In this document: positions 7,843-16,248 of the stretch, one piece after another
Layout of the letters: the number at the start of each line of letters is the position of its first letter
Numbering within the stretch: the stretch's first letter is position 1
Origin: Microbacterium album
GTDB lineage: Bacteria; Actinomycetota; Actinomycetes; Actinomycetales; Microbacteriaceae
DNA length: 47,295 nt
Assembly: GCF_014643695.1 (NCBI RefSeq)
Contig: NZ_BMJY01000020.1
Coordinates: forward strand, 1 to 47,295
Reading direction: 5' to 3'
Made by a program: the position numbers and the translations under genes
Notes under the pieces: generated by a model
What the model was told of the DNA's origin: nothing
Database searches by the model: none
The model's input: the letters and a program-made list of their open reading frames with translations, nothing else

Positions 7843-9144
7843 TCAGGCGCTGCGCGCCTCGCCGGGGAAGGGGCAGCCGGTCGCGGCGTCGCCCTCCGCC
7901 TGCTCCGCGCCGCGGACGTCGACGCCGAAGAGCGCCTCGACGGCCGCGAACACCTCGTCCGCGCGGCCCTCGACGGCCAGATCCTGCGCGCGCGTCGTCG
8001 GGGCGTGCAGCAGGACGCCCACGAGGTGACGCAGCGCCTGCTCGGTCTGGCGGGCGGTGGCCGCGTCGCTGCGACGCCTCACGCGTGCGATCTCGTCCTC
8101 GAGCAGCCCGAACACGTGCTCGCGCAGCGCCACGACGGCCGGCTGCGCACTCTGCTGCCGGCCCACGAGGTGGAAGCGCGCGGCGGCGTCCTTCACCATG
8201 GCGCGCGCCGTCTCGGTCGCCTGCAGCTCCTCCAGCGGAGCGTGCAGCCGGATCGTCTCGAGGTCGAGCAGGGTCACGTGGTCGAGTTCCGCGACATCCG
8301 GGTCCACGTTGCGGGGCAGGCCCAGGTCGATGACGAACAGGCGGTCGTCCAGACCGCCCTCACGCAGGAGCGCCGCGTCGAGGACCGGGTCCTCGCTCGT
8401 GGTGCACGTGATGACCAGGTCGGAAGCGGCGGCGGCCCCCGGGTAGTCCTCGCGAGTGGTCCAGGCGATGCCGTGCTTGGCGGCGAACTTCTGGCCGCGG
8501 CCGGACGGCGAGAACACGGTGATGTCCGTCACGCCCCGGTCGCGCAGCGCCGCGAGGGTCGCGGCGGCGTACGCGCCGGTGCCGACGAGCAGGACACGCT
8601 GCGTCGTCCAGTCCGCCAGGCGGCTGTCGGCGAGCTCGAGCGCGAGGCGCACGAGCGATCGTCCGGCGCGCCCGAGGGCCGTGGTGTTCTTGACGCCCTT
8701 CTGGGTCTCGGTGGCGCGCTGGAACAGCCGCTCGAGTTCGCTCGAGGTCGTTCCCTGCGCGCGCGCCTGCGCGAGCGCGCGACGCACCTGGCCGCCGATC
8801 TCGCCCTCGCCGATCACGACCGACTCCAGTCCGGAGGCGACCGCGAAGAGGTGCTCGGCCACCTTGCCGCCGCGCTTTACCTCGTAGGAGCCGGCCAGGT
8901 CGTCACGCGCCACACCGGTGGCGGCCTCGATCGCCCCCAGGGCGGCCTGCACGCCCGCGCTGTCGTCGTCGCCGGTTTCGATGTAGGCCTCGAAGCGGTT
9001 GCATGTGGCGAGCACGACCGCGCCGCGCACCTCCGGCGCGGTGCGCGCGATCAGCGGGGCGACGGCCTCCGCCGAGGGGCTGCTGAGCTGCTCGAGGAGG
9101 TCGAACGGGGCGGTCTTATGACTCGCGGTGACACACAGCAGCAC
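7843..9144 (-). CDS. hemA: Glutamyl-tRNA reductase
   Basis: HemA reduces glutamyl-tRNA(Glu) to glutamate-1-semialdehyde with NADPH, the committed step of heme synthesis by the C5 route. The 433-residue protein has the family's full length. SHKTAP lies at residues 8-13, the nucleophilic cysteine is Cys48 in LATCNRFE, and GEGEIGGQVR is intact. The NADPH-binding segment RVLLVGTGAYAAA and a C-terminal helical dimerisation region follow. The start is GTG at 9144; a TAGAAT hexamer six bases upstream points to a leaderless mRNA. Its product feeds HemL, encoded 16 kb away at the far end of the cluster. A sugar operon now lies between hemA and the other hem genes. Confidence 0.96.
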   Translation of the reverse strand: MLLCVTASHKTAPFDLLEQLSSPSAEAVAPLIARTAPEVRGAVVLATCNRFEAYIETGDDDSAGVQAALGAIEAATGVARDDLAGSYEVKRGGKVAEHLFAVASGLESVVIGEGEIGGQVRRALAQARAQGTTSSELERLFQRATETQKGVKNTTALGRAGRSLVRLALELADSRLADWTTQRVLLVGTGAYAAATLAALRDRGVTDITVFSPSGRGQKFAAKHGIAWTTREDYPGAAAASDLVITCTTSEDPVLDAALLREGGLDDRLFVIDLGLPRNVDPDVAELDHVTLLDLETIRLHAPLEELQATETARAMVKDAAARFHLVGRQQSAQPAVVALREHVFGLLEDEIARVRRRSDAATARQTEQALRHLVGVLLHAPTTRAQDLAVEGRADEVFAAVEALFGVDVRGAEQAEGDAATGCPFPGEARSA

Positions 9145-9150
9145 GTCGAT

Positions 9151-9156
9151 ATTCTA
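9151..9156 (-). promoter_or_regulatory. -10 element of hemA, placed for leaderless transcription
   Basis: TAGAAT (reverse strand) is followed by exactly six bases and then the GTG start of hemA, so transcription would begin at or next to the start codon. There is no Shine-Dalgarno sequence in between. The -35 region is poor. Confidence 0.5.
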
Positions 9157-9264
9157 CAGCTCGTCGAAACGCTTCCTGAGTGATCCATGATCCCGGCCGA
9201 CCCGAATCGCGTGTCGTCGCCGGGCGTGCTCGGCCCGGTCCCCAGTCACGGCGACCCGCAGCGA

Positions 9265-9270
9265 TATCTT
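9265..9270 (+). promoter_or_regulatory. -10 element of the lacI-type gene, placed for leaderless transcription
   Basis: TATCTT lies six bases upstream of the ATG at 9277, with no ribosome-binding site between. This mirrors the arrangement at the divergent hemA gene. No clear -35 was found. Confidence 0.4.
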
Positions 9271-9276
9271 TGACCA

Positions 9277-10320
9277 ATGGGTGCAGGGCAACGGCGCGCG
9301 GGAGGCGGGTCGGACGGCGGATCGGATCGCCATGCCCCCACCGTGAGAGAGGTCGCGCAGGCAGCCGGGGTGAGCCCGATGACGGTGTCGCGCACACTCG
9401 CGGGAGGCCGGAACGTGCGCCCGGAGCTGCAGCAGCGCGTGCTCGACGCCGTCGCGCGGCTGGGGTACCGCCGCAACGAGAACGCGCGCAGCATCCGCCC
9501 GGGCCAGCACTCGGGACTCATCGGCGTCGCGATCACGAACATCGGCAATCCGTACTACGGGAACTTCGCGCTGGGCGTTGAGGAGGTCGCCGCCGAGCGC
9601 GGGCGGAGGGTGCTGCTCGGCAACACCGGCGAGGACCTGGACCGCGAGCGGCAGCTGGTGTCCGACTTCGTCGGCCGGCAGGTCGAGGGACTGATCGTCG
9701 TGCCGTCCGGGCCCTCGGGGGAGCACCTCCGGGCCGAAGCGCTCGGAGGCCTGCCCGTCGTCCTCGCCTCCCGCCAGGTCGGGGGCATCGATGCGGACGC
9801 GGTGCTGCTCGACGATGTCGAGGGGGCGCGGCAGGCGACCGAGAGACTGGTCGCGCTCGGGCACGAGCGGATCGCATTCCTCGGGAACAACGTGTCGATG
9901 TTCACGGCCGGCCGCCGCTACGAGGGGTTCCGGCGCGCGCTGGAGGCCGCCGGGATCGCCGAGGATCCCGCGCTGGCCTCCGCGGGCCAGCAGGACCTGG
10001 AAGCGGCGCGCGCCGCGATGACCCGGCTGCTCGATCTCGCGGAGCCCCCGACGGCCGTGTTCGCCGCCAACAACCGGAACACCATCGGCGCCCTGCAGGT
10101 CATCGCCCGCCGGCTCGCCGACGGGCGGCTGGCCGAGGCCCCGGCGCTCGCGAGCTTCGACGACGTGGAGCTCATCGAGTTCGTGCCGGCGCCGACCGTG
10201 GTGGTGTCCCACGACGCGCGCGAGCTCGGCGGCATCGCGGCGCGGATGCTGTTCGAACGGCTCGACGGGTTCGACGGCCCGCCGCGCTTCGTCGAGCTGC
10301 CCGTGTCCGTGCAGGCCTGA
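9277..10320 (+). CDS. LacI-family transcriptional regulator of the sugar locus
   Basis: This 347-residue repressor has a Gly/Arg-rich leader of about 20 residues, then the LacI helix-turn-helix (TVREVAQAAGVSPMTVSRTL) and hinge helix region. The periplasmic-binding-protein-like ligand domain follows (from GLIGVAITNIGNPYYGNFALG). It lies immediately upstream of, and in the same direction as, the ROK kinase, isomerase and ABC transporter genes. A LacI-type dyad lies over the promoter just after its stop codon, so it very likely represses that operon until its sugar ligand binds. The inducer is unknown. The leader before the HTH is longer than usual; there is no good internal start, and a -10 six bases before 9277 supports the assigned ATG. 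Confidence 0.9.
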   Translation: MGAGQRRAGGGSDGGSDRHAPTVREVAQAAGVSPMTVSRTLAGGRNVRPELQQRVLDAVARLGYRRNENARSIRPGQHSGLIGVAITNIGNPYYGNFALGVEEVAAERGRRVLLGNTGEDLDRERQLVSDFVGRQVEGLIVVPSGPSGEHLRAEALGGLPVVLASRQVGGIDADAVLLDDVEGARQATERLVALGHERIAFLGNNVSMFTAGRRYEGFRRALEAAGIAEDPALASAGQQDLEAARAAMTRLLDLAEPPTAVFAANNRNTIGALQVIARRLADGRLAEAPALASFDDVELIEFVPAPTVVVSHDARELGGIAARMLFERLDGFDGPPRFVELPVSVQA

Positions 10321-10342
10321 AACCGTGCCCCGGCGCTGCGGC

Positions 10343-10375
10343 TTGCGCTCGATGCCGAAGCTGGTATCGTTACCA
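10343..10375 (+). promoter_or_regulatory. Promoter and LacI-type operator of the sugar operon
   Basis: TTGCGC (10343-10348), a 16-base spacer and TATCGT (10365-10370) form a plausible promoter. The -10 lies inside TGGTATCGTTACCA (10362-10375), a dyad centred on CG whose 7-base arms match at six of seven positions. A CG-centred even palindrome is typical of LacI-family operators. The site is 42 bases downstream of the regulator's stop and 25 bases before the ROK start, so bound repressor would block RNA polymerase directly. Confidence 0.6.
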
Positions 10376-10399
10376 ACAGCCAAGGACGGAGAACGAGAC

Positions 10400-11383
10400 A
10401 TGCCGACGCTCAGCGTTGATTTCGGCGGGACCGCCATCAAGGTCGGCGTGGTCGCCGATGGCGAGCTGTCGGGCACGACGGAGTTCGTCAGCACCTCGAC
10501 TCCGCGAGACCTCGAACGGACCGAGCACGAGGCCCGTGCGCTGATCGGAGACGGAGCGATCGCCGGCGTCGGCATCGCGGTGCCCGGCATCGTCGACCGC
10601 CGACGCGGCACCCTCGCCGCCGCGCACGGCAAGCAGGGTTACCTGCACGGCCGGGATCTGCGGTCGTGGGCCCGTGAGCGGTTCGGGGTCCCGGCCGAGA
10701 TCGAGAACGACGGCCGCGCCGCGCTCCTCGGCGAGGTCACTTACGGCGTCGCCCGAGGCGAGACCGACGTGGTCTCCCTCTCGCTCGGCACGGGTATCGG
10801 CACCGCGGCGCTGATCGGAGGGCGTCTCCTGCGCGGAGCGCACGATCATGCGGGTGTGCTCGGCGGTCACCTGACCACGGACCTCTTCGGCGAGCGCTGC
10901 AACTGCGGCAACCTCGGCTGCGGCGAGACCGTCGGCGGCTCCTGGGCCCTTCCGGGCCGGATCCGACGCCGGCTGGCCGTGGCCCCGGATGCCGCGTGGG
11001 AGGCGCGGATCGAAACCGCCGACTACCGGCTGGTGTTCGAGCGCGCGGCCGACGGAGACCCGTTCGCGATCGCGCTGCGAGACGAGGCGCTGCTCGCCTG
11101 GGGAGCCACGGCGACGAATCTGTGCCACGCGTACGACCCCGACGTCCTCGTGCTCGCCGGAGGGGTCCTGCGCGCCGGCGCGCTCGTGCCCGAAGCCATC
11201 GAGAGGCACCAGGCCGCGTTCATGTGGTCGTCCGCCCATCGCCCGCGCGTCGTCGTCGCCGCGCGTCCCGAGTTCTCCGTGCTCCTCGGCCTCGCCGTGC
11301 TCGCCCGAGAGGCGGCCGAGACCCGAGGGCACGGCGGAGCCGACACGACCCCCACCCAGTCCCCCACGGAGGCCACTGCATGA
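10400..11383 (+). CDS. ROK-family sugar kinase
   Basis: This 327-residue kinase has the N-terminal phosphate-binding motif VDFGGTAIKVGVV, the catalytic-aspartate segment IENDGRAALLGE, the second nucleotide loop SLGTGIGTAALIGG, and the ROK zinc motif CNCGNLGCGE. It lacks the extra N-terminal HTH of ROK repressors, so it is an enzyme. ROK kinases phosphorylate glucose, fructose, mannose, allose or N-acetyl sugars. Given the mannose-6-phosphate isomerase and YihS-like isomerase beside it, mannose or fructose is the best guess. The ATG at 10400 has GGAG nine bases upstream. Its stop overlaps the next start in ATGA, which indicates translational coupling. Confidence 0.88.
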   Translation: MPTLSVDFGGTAIKVGVVADGELSGTTEFVSTSTPRDLERTEHEARALIGDGAIAGVGIAVPGIVDRRRGTLAAAHGKQGYLHGRDLRSWARERFGVPAEIENDGRAALLGEVTYGVARGETDVVSLSLGTGIGTAALIGGRLLRGAHDHAGVLGGHLTTDLFGERCNCGNLGCGETVGGSWALPGRIRRRLAVAPDAAWEARIETADYRLVFERAADGDPFAIALRDEALLAWGATATNLCHAYDPDVLVLAGGVLRAGALVPEAIERHQAAFMWSSAHRPRVVVAARPEFSVLLGLAVLAREAAETRGHGGADTTPTQSPTEATA

Positions 11384-13182
11384 ACGCTCAGCGCAATTCG
11401 GAGCCCTCGAGGATGTTCCCCGGCAACTACGAGCTGCAGCCGACCATCCGACTCGGGGGCGACCGCCGCATCCTGGAGGCGGGGGAGGCGCTCGCCCGTG
11501 CTCGCGCCATCGCCGAGGAGCGGGCCCCCGGCCGCCCCCTCGTCGTCGTCGACGCCTACCCGGGCGTCGATCTGCAGGCCTGGAAAGCCGCGCTCGCCGA
11601 GGCATATCCCGATGCCGCGCTCATCGACGTCGAGCAGCGCGCCGCGCTCGACACCGACGAGCTCCAGGAACTGTTCCGACAGAACCTCACCGACGACCGC
11701 GTGTTCGGCGTCATGAGCCATCACCGCATCGAGGCCGTGTACGACGAGGGGAAGCTGTCCGCACTCCGTGACGAGGTCGGAGCGCGGCAGGGTCCCGTCG
11801 TCCTCCTCGGATGGGGAGCCGCGCTCGTCGCCTCAGACGACGCCGCGATCGTGTCGATCGAGCTCGCGCGCTGGGAGATCACCCTCCGTTACCGAGCGGG
11901 GCTCGGCAACTGGCGCACGGACAACGGGGATGAGGACGTCCTCCGCAAGATCAAGCGCGGCTTCTTCGTGGAGTGGCGCATCGCCGACCGTCACAAGCAG
12001 GACACGCTCTACCCGCGCGCCGATCTCGTCATCGACGGCAACCGTGCCCCCGCCGACGCGCTCGCGATCACGGCGGAGGCCTTTCGCGCGGGCATGGAGG
12101 CGGCGGTCTCCTCGCCCTTCCGCGTGGTGCCCTACTTCGATCCCGGGGTCTGGGGCGGGCAGTGGATGCGTGAGGCGCTGGGGCTGCCCGAGGGGCCCGA
12201 GAACTATGCGTGGGCGTTCGACTGCGTTCCGGAGGAGAACAGCATTCTCCTGTCCGACGGCGAGCGCGTGCTGGAGCTGCCGGCGATCGACGTCGTGCTC
12301 ACGCGCCCCCGGGAGCTGCTCGGCGCGCGGACGCACGCGCGCTTCGGCCCGGAGTTCCCCATTCGTTTCGACTTCCTCGACACCATGGGCGGGGGCAACC
12401 TCTCCCTGCAGGTCCACCCGCTCACGGGCTACATCCAGGACCGCTTCGGCATGCCGTACACCCAGGACGAGAGCTATTACCTGCTCGACGCCGACGAGGA
12501 CGCGACGGTGTACCTGGGGCTGAAGACCGGGGCCGACCCGCGGGCGTTCGCGGCGGCCCTCGAGGAGGCGCAGGCGGGCGGTGCACCCTTCCCCGCGGAG
12601 GAGTTCGTCAACATCCTGCCGGCCCGCAAGCACGACCACTTCTCGATTCCGGCCGGAACCGTTCACTGCTCGGGCGCCAACTCGCTCGTGCTGGAGATCT
12701 CGGCCACCCCGTACATCTTCACGTTCAAGCTGTGGGACTGGGGGCGGCTCGGGCTCGACGGGCTGCCGCGGCCGGTCCACCTCGAGCACGGGCTGCGCAA
12801 CATCCAGTGGGATCGCGATACCGAGTGGATCGCCCAGCTCTCCGGCGTCGAGCCGATCGCCTCGGGCGACGGCTGGACGGAGGAGCGCACCGGCCTGCAC
12901 GAGCTCGAGTTCATCGAGGTGCGCCGCCACTGGTTCACCGGACGCACGCCGCACCACACGCACGGCACCGTCAACGTGCTCAACCTCGTGGAAGGGGACG
13001 AGGTCGTCGTCTCCAGCCCCTCGGGCTCGTTCGACGACTTCGTCGTCCACTACGCGGAGACGTTCATCGTCCCCGCTGCCGTCGGCGCCTATGACATCAC
13101 CCCGGCTCCCGGCGCCTCCGCCACGCGCTTCGCCACCGTGAAGGCGTACGTGCGCGGGACGGCGACCAGCGAGGCTCCCTGA
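11380..13182 (+). CDS. Class I mannose-6-phosphate isomerase with a long N-terminal domain
   Basis: This 600-residue protein is about one and a half times the length of an ordinary ManA. The C-terminal part (about 285-600) is a class I cupin-type isomerase: the zinc motif QVHP lies at Gln344-His346, and the conserved PAGTVH segment places a second metal histidine at His429. It should interconvert mannose 6-phosphate and fructose 6-phosphate. The N-terminal 270 residues read like a uridine-kinase/NTPase-type fold (RPLVVVDAYPGVDLQAW, then KRGFFVEWRIADRHKQ and RADLVIDGN) but show no P-loop, so they are probably not a working kinase. GGAGG lies seven bases before the ATG, and the gene overlaps the ROK stop by four bases. 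Long isomerases of this kind are known; the job of the extra domain is not. Confidence 0.82.
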   Translation: MNAQRNSEPSRMFPGNYELQPTIRLGGDRRILEAGEALARARAIAEERAPGRPLVVVDAYPGVDLQAWKAALAEAYPDAALIDVEQRAALDTDELQELFRQNLTDDRVFGVMSHHRIEAVYDEGKLSALRDEVGARQGPVVLLGWGAALVASDDAAIVSIELARWEITLRYRAGLGNWRTDNGDEDVLRKIKRGFFVEWRIADRHKQDTLYPRADLVIDGNRAPADALAITAEAFRAGMEAAVSSPFRVVPYFDPGVWGGQWMREALGLPEGPENYAWAFDCVPEENSILLSDGERVLELPAIDVVLTRPRELLGARTHARFGPEFPIRFDFLDTMGGGNLSLQVHPLTGYIQDRFGMPYTQDESYYLLDADEDATVYLGLKTGADPRAFAAALEEAQAGGAPFPAEEFVNILPARKHDHFSIPAGTVHCSGANSLVLEISATPYIFTFKLWDWGRLGLDGLPRPVHLEHGLRNIQWDRDTEWIAQLSGVEPIASGDGWTEERTGLHELEFIEVRRHWFTGRTPHHTHGTVNVLNLVEGDEVVVSSPSGSFDDFVVHYAETFIVPAAVGAYDITPAPGASATRFATVKAYVRGTATSEAP

Positions 13183-13209
13183 CCCCCGAAATCGATCAAA
13201 GGAGATCCC

Positions 13210-14514
13210 ATGTCACGCAAGACCACAGCCCGTCGTCGGCCCCGGTGGCCGGCCGTGGCGACCGCGCTGGTCGCCGCCGGTGCGCTTCTGGCCGCATGCA
13301 GCGGCGGGCCGTCGGATGAGACCGGCGCTTCGCCCGGAGCGGTGACCCTCAACGGCGACCGCGCCGACTTCCTTCCGGCGTACGAGGCGGCATCGCAGGC
13401 GCTGGAAGCGGCGGGCGCCCAGGGGATCGAGGCGCGCAACGTCCCCTCGACCGAGAACTATCAGCAGGTCATCCGCTCCTCGCTGCAGACCAACTCGACC
13501 ACCGACATCGTCAAGTGGTGGAGCGGCTACCGCCTCCAGGACCTCGCGCGTGCGGGCGGCCTCGCCGACCTCACGGACGTGTGGGATGAGGCGGTCGAGA
13601 AGGGCTGGCTGAATCCCGACACGGCTCCGAGCTTCAGCTACGACGGCACCGTGTACGGGCTGCCGATGTACAAGTCCTACTGGGTCGTGTACTACAACAA
13701 GCACGTGTTCGAGGATCTCGGTCTCCAGCCTCCGACCACGTGGGACGAGTTCGTCTCCAACAACGAGGCGATCCGCGACGCCGGTATCACGCCGCTGTTC
13801 GCGACGCAGGAGGCCGGCTGGACGTCCTTCATCTGGTTCGGCGAGATCCTCTCGCGGCTGGACCCGCAGTTCTACATCGACCTGATGAACGGCGACGCGT
13901 CGTACACGGACGAGCCCGCCCAGGAGGCGCTGAGGATCTGGTCCGAACTGTACGAGGCCGACTTCTTCACCGCTCCGGACGTGGCCTGGGACAACGAGCC
14001 GGCGCTGTTCCAGCAGGGCACGGTCGCCCAGGTGCCCATGGGCACGTGGCGGAACGGCATCTTCGCTCAGAACGGGATGACGGAAGACGACTACGGCGCC
14101 TACCTGCTGCCGATGATCGAGGACGGCGCCCCGCAGTCCGTCATCACCGAGTCCGGGGTGCTCGCGGTCGCCGAGAACGCCCCGAACCGCGACGCGGCGA
14201 TCGAGACGATGGCCGAGTGGCTGAACCCGTCCGTGCAGCAGGTGTGGGTGGATTCCATCAAGGACACCTCCGCCAACCCGCAGGTCGTCACCGACGACGC
14301 GATCCTGGCCTCCGTCACCGAGCAGGTCAACGCCTCCACGCCGATCGAGCTCGAGCGGTACTGGGAGGCCAGCCCGCCGAAGCTGATCGAGACCGCCGTG
14401 CAGCACTTCGCGACGTTCATGGTCAACCCGAGCGAGGGCAACATCATGCCGACGCTCGAGAAGCTCCAGCAACTCGCCGAGACCGAGTGGGCCGCCTGGG
14501 AGGCCACCCGCTGA
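13210..14514 (+). CDS. Sugar ABC transporter substrate-binding lipoprotein
   Basis: This 434-residue extracellular solute-binding protein is of the family 1 (sugar) type. A signal peptide ends in the lipobox LLAAC with the lipidated cysteine at residue 30. The mature part has the familiar binding-protein segments GLPMYKSYWVVYYNKHVFEDLGL and PPTTWDEF. It delivers sugar to the two permeases that follow. A GGAGAT ribosome-binding site lies a few bases before the ATG. Its stop shares one base with the next start (TGATG). No ATPase gene is in the operon, so a shared MsiK-type ATPase encoded elsewhere is expected, as is common in actinobacteria. Confidence 0.92.
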   Translation: MSRKTTARRRPRWPAVATALVAAGALLAACSGGPSDETGASPGAVTLNGDRADFLPAYEAASQALEAAGAQGIEARNVPSTENYQQVIRSSLQTNSTTDIVKWWSGYRLQDLARAGGLADLTDVWDEAVEKGWLNPDTAPSFSYDGTVYGLPMYKSYWVVYYNKHVFEDLGLQPPTTWDEFVSNNEAIRDAGITPLFATQEAGWTSFIWFGEILSRLDPQFYIDLMNGDASYTDEPAQEALRIWSELYEADFFTAPDVAWDNEPALFQQGTVAQVPMGTWRNGIFAQNGMTEDDYGAYLLPMIEDGAPQSVITESGVLAVAENAPNRDAAIETMAEWLNPSVQQVWVDSIKDTSANPQVVTDDAILASVTEQVNASTPIELERYWEASPPKLIETAVQHFATFMVNPSEGNIMPTLEKLQQLAETEWAAWEATR

Positions 14515-15434
14515 TGGTCTCGACCGTCGACACGGCGCACGGGCGACCGGGCACCTCCCGGCCGCCCGTGCGCCGTCGTCCTCTCGAAGCCGTCGCCCCC
14601 GCGGCGTTCCTGCTCCCCGCCGTCGCGCTCGTCGGGGCCCTGCTGCTCGTACCGTTCGCGGTGACGTTCGCGCAGAGCTTCACGAACGACAACGGCTACA
14701 TGTCGTCGTTCGTGTGGTTCGAGAACTACGCGGCACTCGTGCGCGACCCGAACTTCGTTCAGGCGATCATCAACACCGTCATGTGGACGGTGGGCACGCT
14801 CGTGCTCCCGGTCGGGCTCGGTCTCGCGATCGCCATGATGACCAACGGTCTGAAGGGTGGCCGCTGGCTGCGCATCGCCTTCATCCTTCCGTTCGCCCTG
14901 TCCGGAACCGCCACGGCCGTGATCTGGGGGTTCGTCCTCCGCTCCGACGGTGCGCTGAACCAGGCGATCGCGTTCTTCGGCGGCGAGCCGTCGCGCGCGG
15001 GCTTCCTCCTGGAGTGGCCCACGAACACGATCGTCATGATCCTCGCCAACACGTGGCAGGCGGTCGGTGTCGCGGTCATCCTGTTCCTGGTGGGCCTGCA
15101 GTCGGTCCCGCCCGAGACGGTCGAGGCCGGCACGCTCGACGGGGCCCGTGGATTCCGGCTGTTCCGCTCGATCGTCTTCCCGCAGCTGCACGCGGTGACC
15201 GTCGTCGTCATCGGTATGTCGCTCGCCAACAGCCTGCGCGTCTTCGACCTCATATGGCTGCTCACGAAGGGCGGCCCGGGCGGCTCGTCCGAGACGCTCG
15301 CGGTCACGATGTACCGGGAGTCCTTCATCCTCACCGACTACGGGTACGGCGCGAGTGTCGCGGTCGTCCTGGCCGTGATCGTCGTCCTCAGTTCGTGGGC
15401 GTACCTGCGCCGTCAGATGCCGAAGGAGGCGTGA
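14514..15434 (+). CDS. Sugar ABC transporter permease (MalF-type)
   Basis: This 306-residue inner-membrane protein has six predicted membrane segments. The first is at about 28-52 (AAFLLPAVALVGALLLVPF). The cytoplasmic EAA loop that docks the ATPase reads VEAGTLDGARGFRLFRSIVF, near residues 203-222. It belongs to the MalF/UgpA group of CUT1 sugar importers. The frame is open upstream, but the ATG overlapping the binding-protein stop by one base is the natural start. It forms the transmembrane channel with the next gene's product. Confidence 0.92.
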   Translation: MVSTVDTAHGRPGTSRPPVRRRPLEAVAPAAFLLPAVALVGALLLVPFAVTFAQSFTNDNGYMSSFVWFENYAALVRDPNFVQAIINTVMWTVGTLVLPVGLGLAIAMMTNGLKGGRWLRIAFILPFALSGTATAVIWGFVLRSDGALNQAIAFFGGEPSRAGFLLEWPTNTIVMILANTWQAVGVAVILFLVGLQSVPPETVEAGTLDGARGFRLFRSIVFPQLHAVTVVVIGMSLANSLRVFDLIWLLTKGGPGGSSETLAVTMYRESFILTDYGYGASVAVVLAVIVVLSSWAYLRRQMPKEA

Positions 15435-15435
15435 C

Positions 15436-16248
15436 ATGGCCGGCCGGATCATCCGCTATCTCGTCCTCGGCGCGCTGGCCGTGCTGTGGCTCATCCCGCT
15501 GTACCTGCTCGTCGTGAACGCCTTCACGCCGTCGGCGGAGTACAGCGGTCAGCCCACGTGGGTCCCCAACGGGTTCGGGTTCTTCGACAACCTCAGCATC
15601 GCGTGGACGTCCTCGGGCCTGGGCGCCGGGGTCCTGAACAGCCTCGTGTACGCGACGGTGTCCGCCGGCGCCGCCGTGCTCGCCGCCGCGGCAGCAGGCT
15701 TCGCCGTCGTCGTGATGCGCACCCGCTTCCGGACGCTGTGGTTCTGGGTGATCTACATGGGTACGCTGCTGCCGCTGCAGATCTTCCTCATCCCGCTGTT
15801 CCGGGGATACGTGGCGCTCGACATCTACGACACGCATCTCGGGCTCATCCTCATCTACGCGGCGATCTGCGTACCGTTCGCCTTCTTCATCATGCGCAAC
15901 TTCCTGACCACGCTCCCGAAGGAGGTGTCCGAGGCCGCTCAGCTGGACGGGGCGGGCTGGTGGCGGCTGTTCACCCGCATCCACCTTCCGCTGTCGAAAT
16001 CGGCGCTGTTCGCGGCGTTCATCTTCCAGTTCACCTGGGTGTGGAACGACCTCCTGTTCGGCATCACCCTGACCGCGACGCCGACCGCGAGACCGGTGAT
16101 GGCCGCGCTGGCGGAGGTGAGCAACGGATTCTCGAGCCTCGGTCCGCCGGTCGTGCTCGCCGCGGCGATCGCGGTGTCGCTGCCGACGATCGTGCTGTTC
16201 CTCGCGTGCCAGCGGTTCTTCGTGTCGAGCCTGAGGCCGCTCGGATGA
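15436..16248 (+). CDS. Sugar ABC transporter permease (MalG-type)
   Basis: This 270-residue membrane protein is the second half of the importer channel. The N-terminal segment LVLGALAVLWLIPLYLLVVNAF is the first of six membrane spans. The EAA loop reads SEAAQLDGAGWWRLFTRIHL, near residues 160-180. It starts one base after the partner permease's stop codon and ends in an ATGA overlap with the epimerase gene. MalG/UgpE-type proteins normally pair with the preceding MalF type, as they do here. Confidence 0.92.
   Translation: MAGRIIRYLVLGALAVLWLIPLYLLVVNAFTPSAEYSGQPTWVPNGFGFFDNLSIAWTSSGLGAGVLNSLVYATVSAGAAVLAAAAAGFAVVVMRTRFRTLWFWVIYMGTLLPLQIFLIPLFRGYVALDIYDTHLGLILIYAAICVPFAFFIMRNFLTTLPKEVSEAAQLDGAGWWRLFTRIHLPLSKSALFAAFIFQFTWVWNDLLFGITLTATPTARPVMAALAEVSNGFSSLGPPVVLAAAIAVSLPTIVLFLACQRFFVSSLRPLG

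Noticed and set aside
9166..9175. GAAACGCTTC dyad upstream of hemA as an operator
   Set aside because: It is only 5+5 bases with one mismatch and differs from the operator at 10362-10375, so it may be chance. It is worth revisiting only if conserved.
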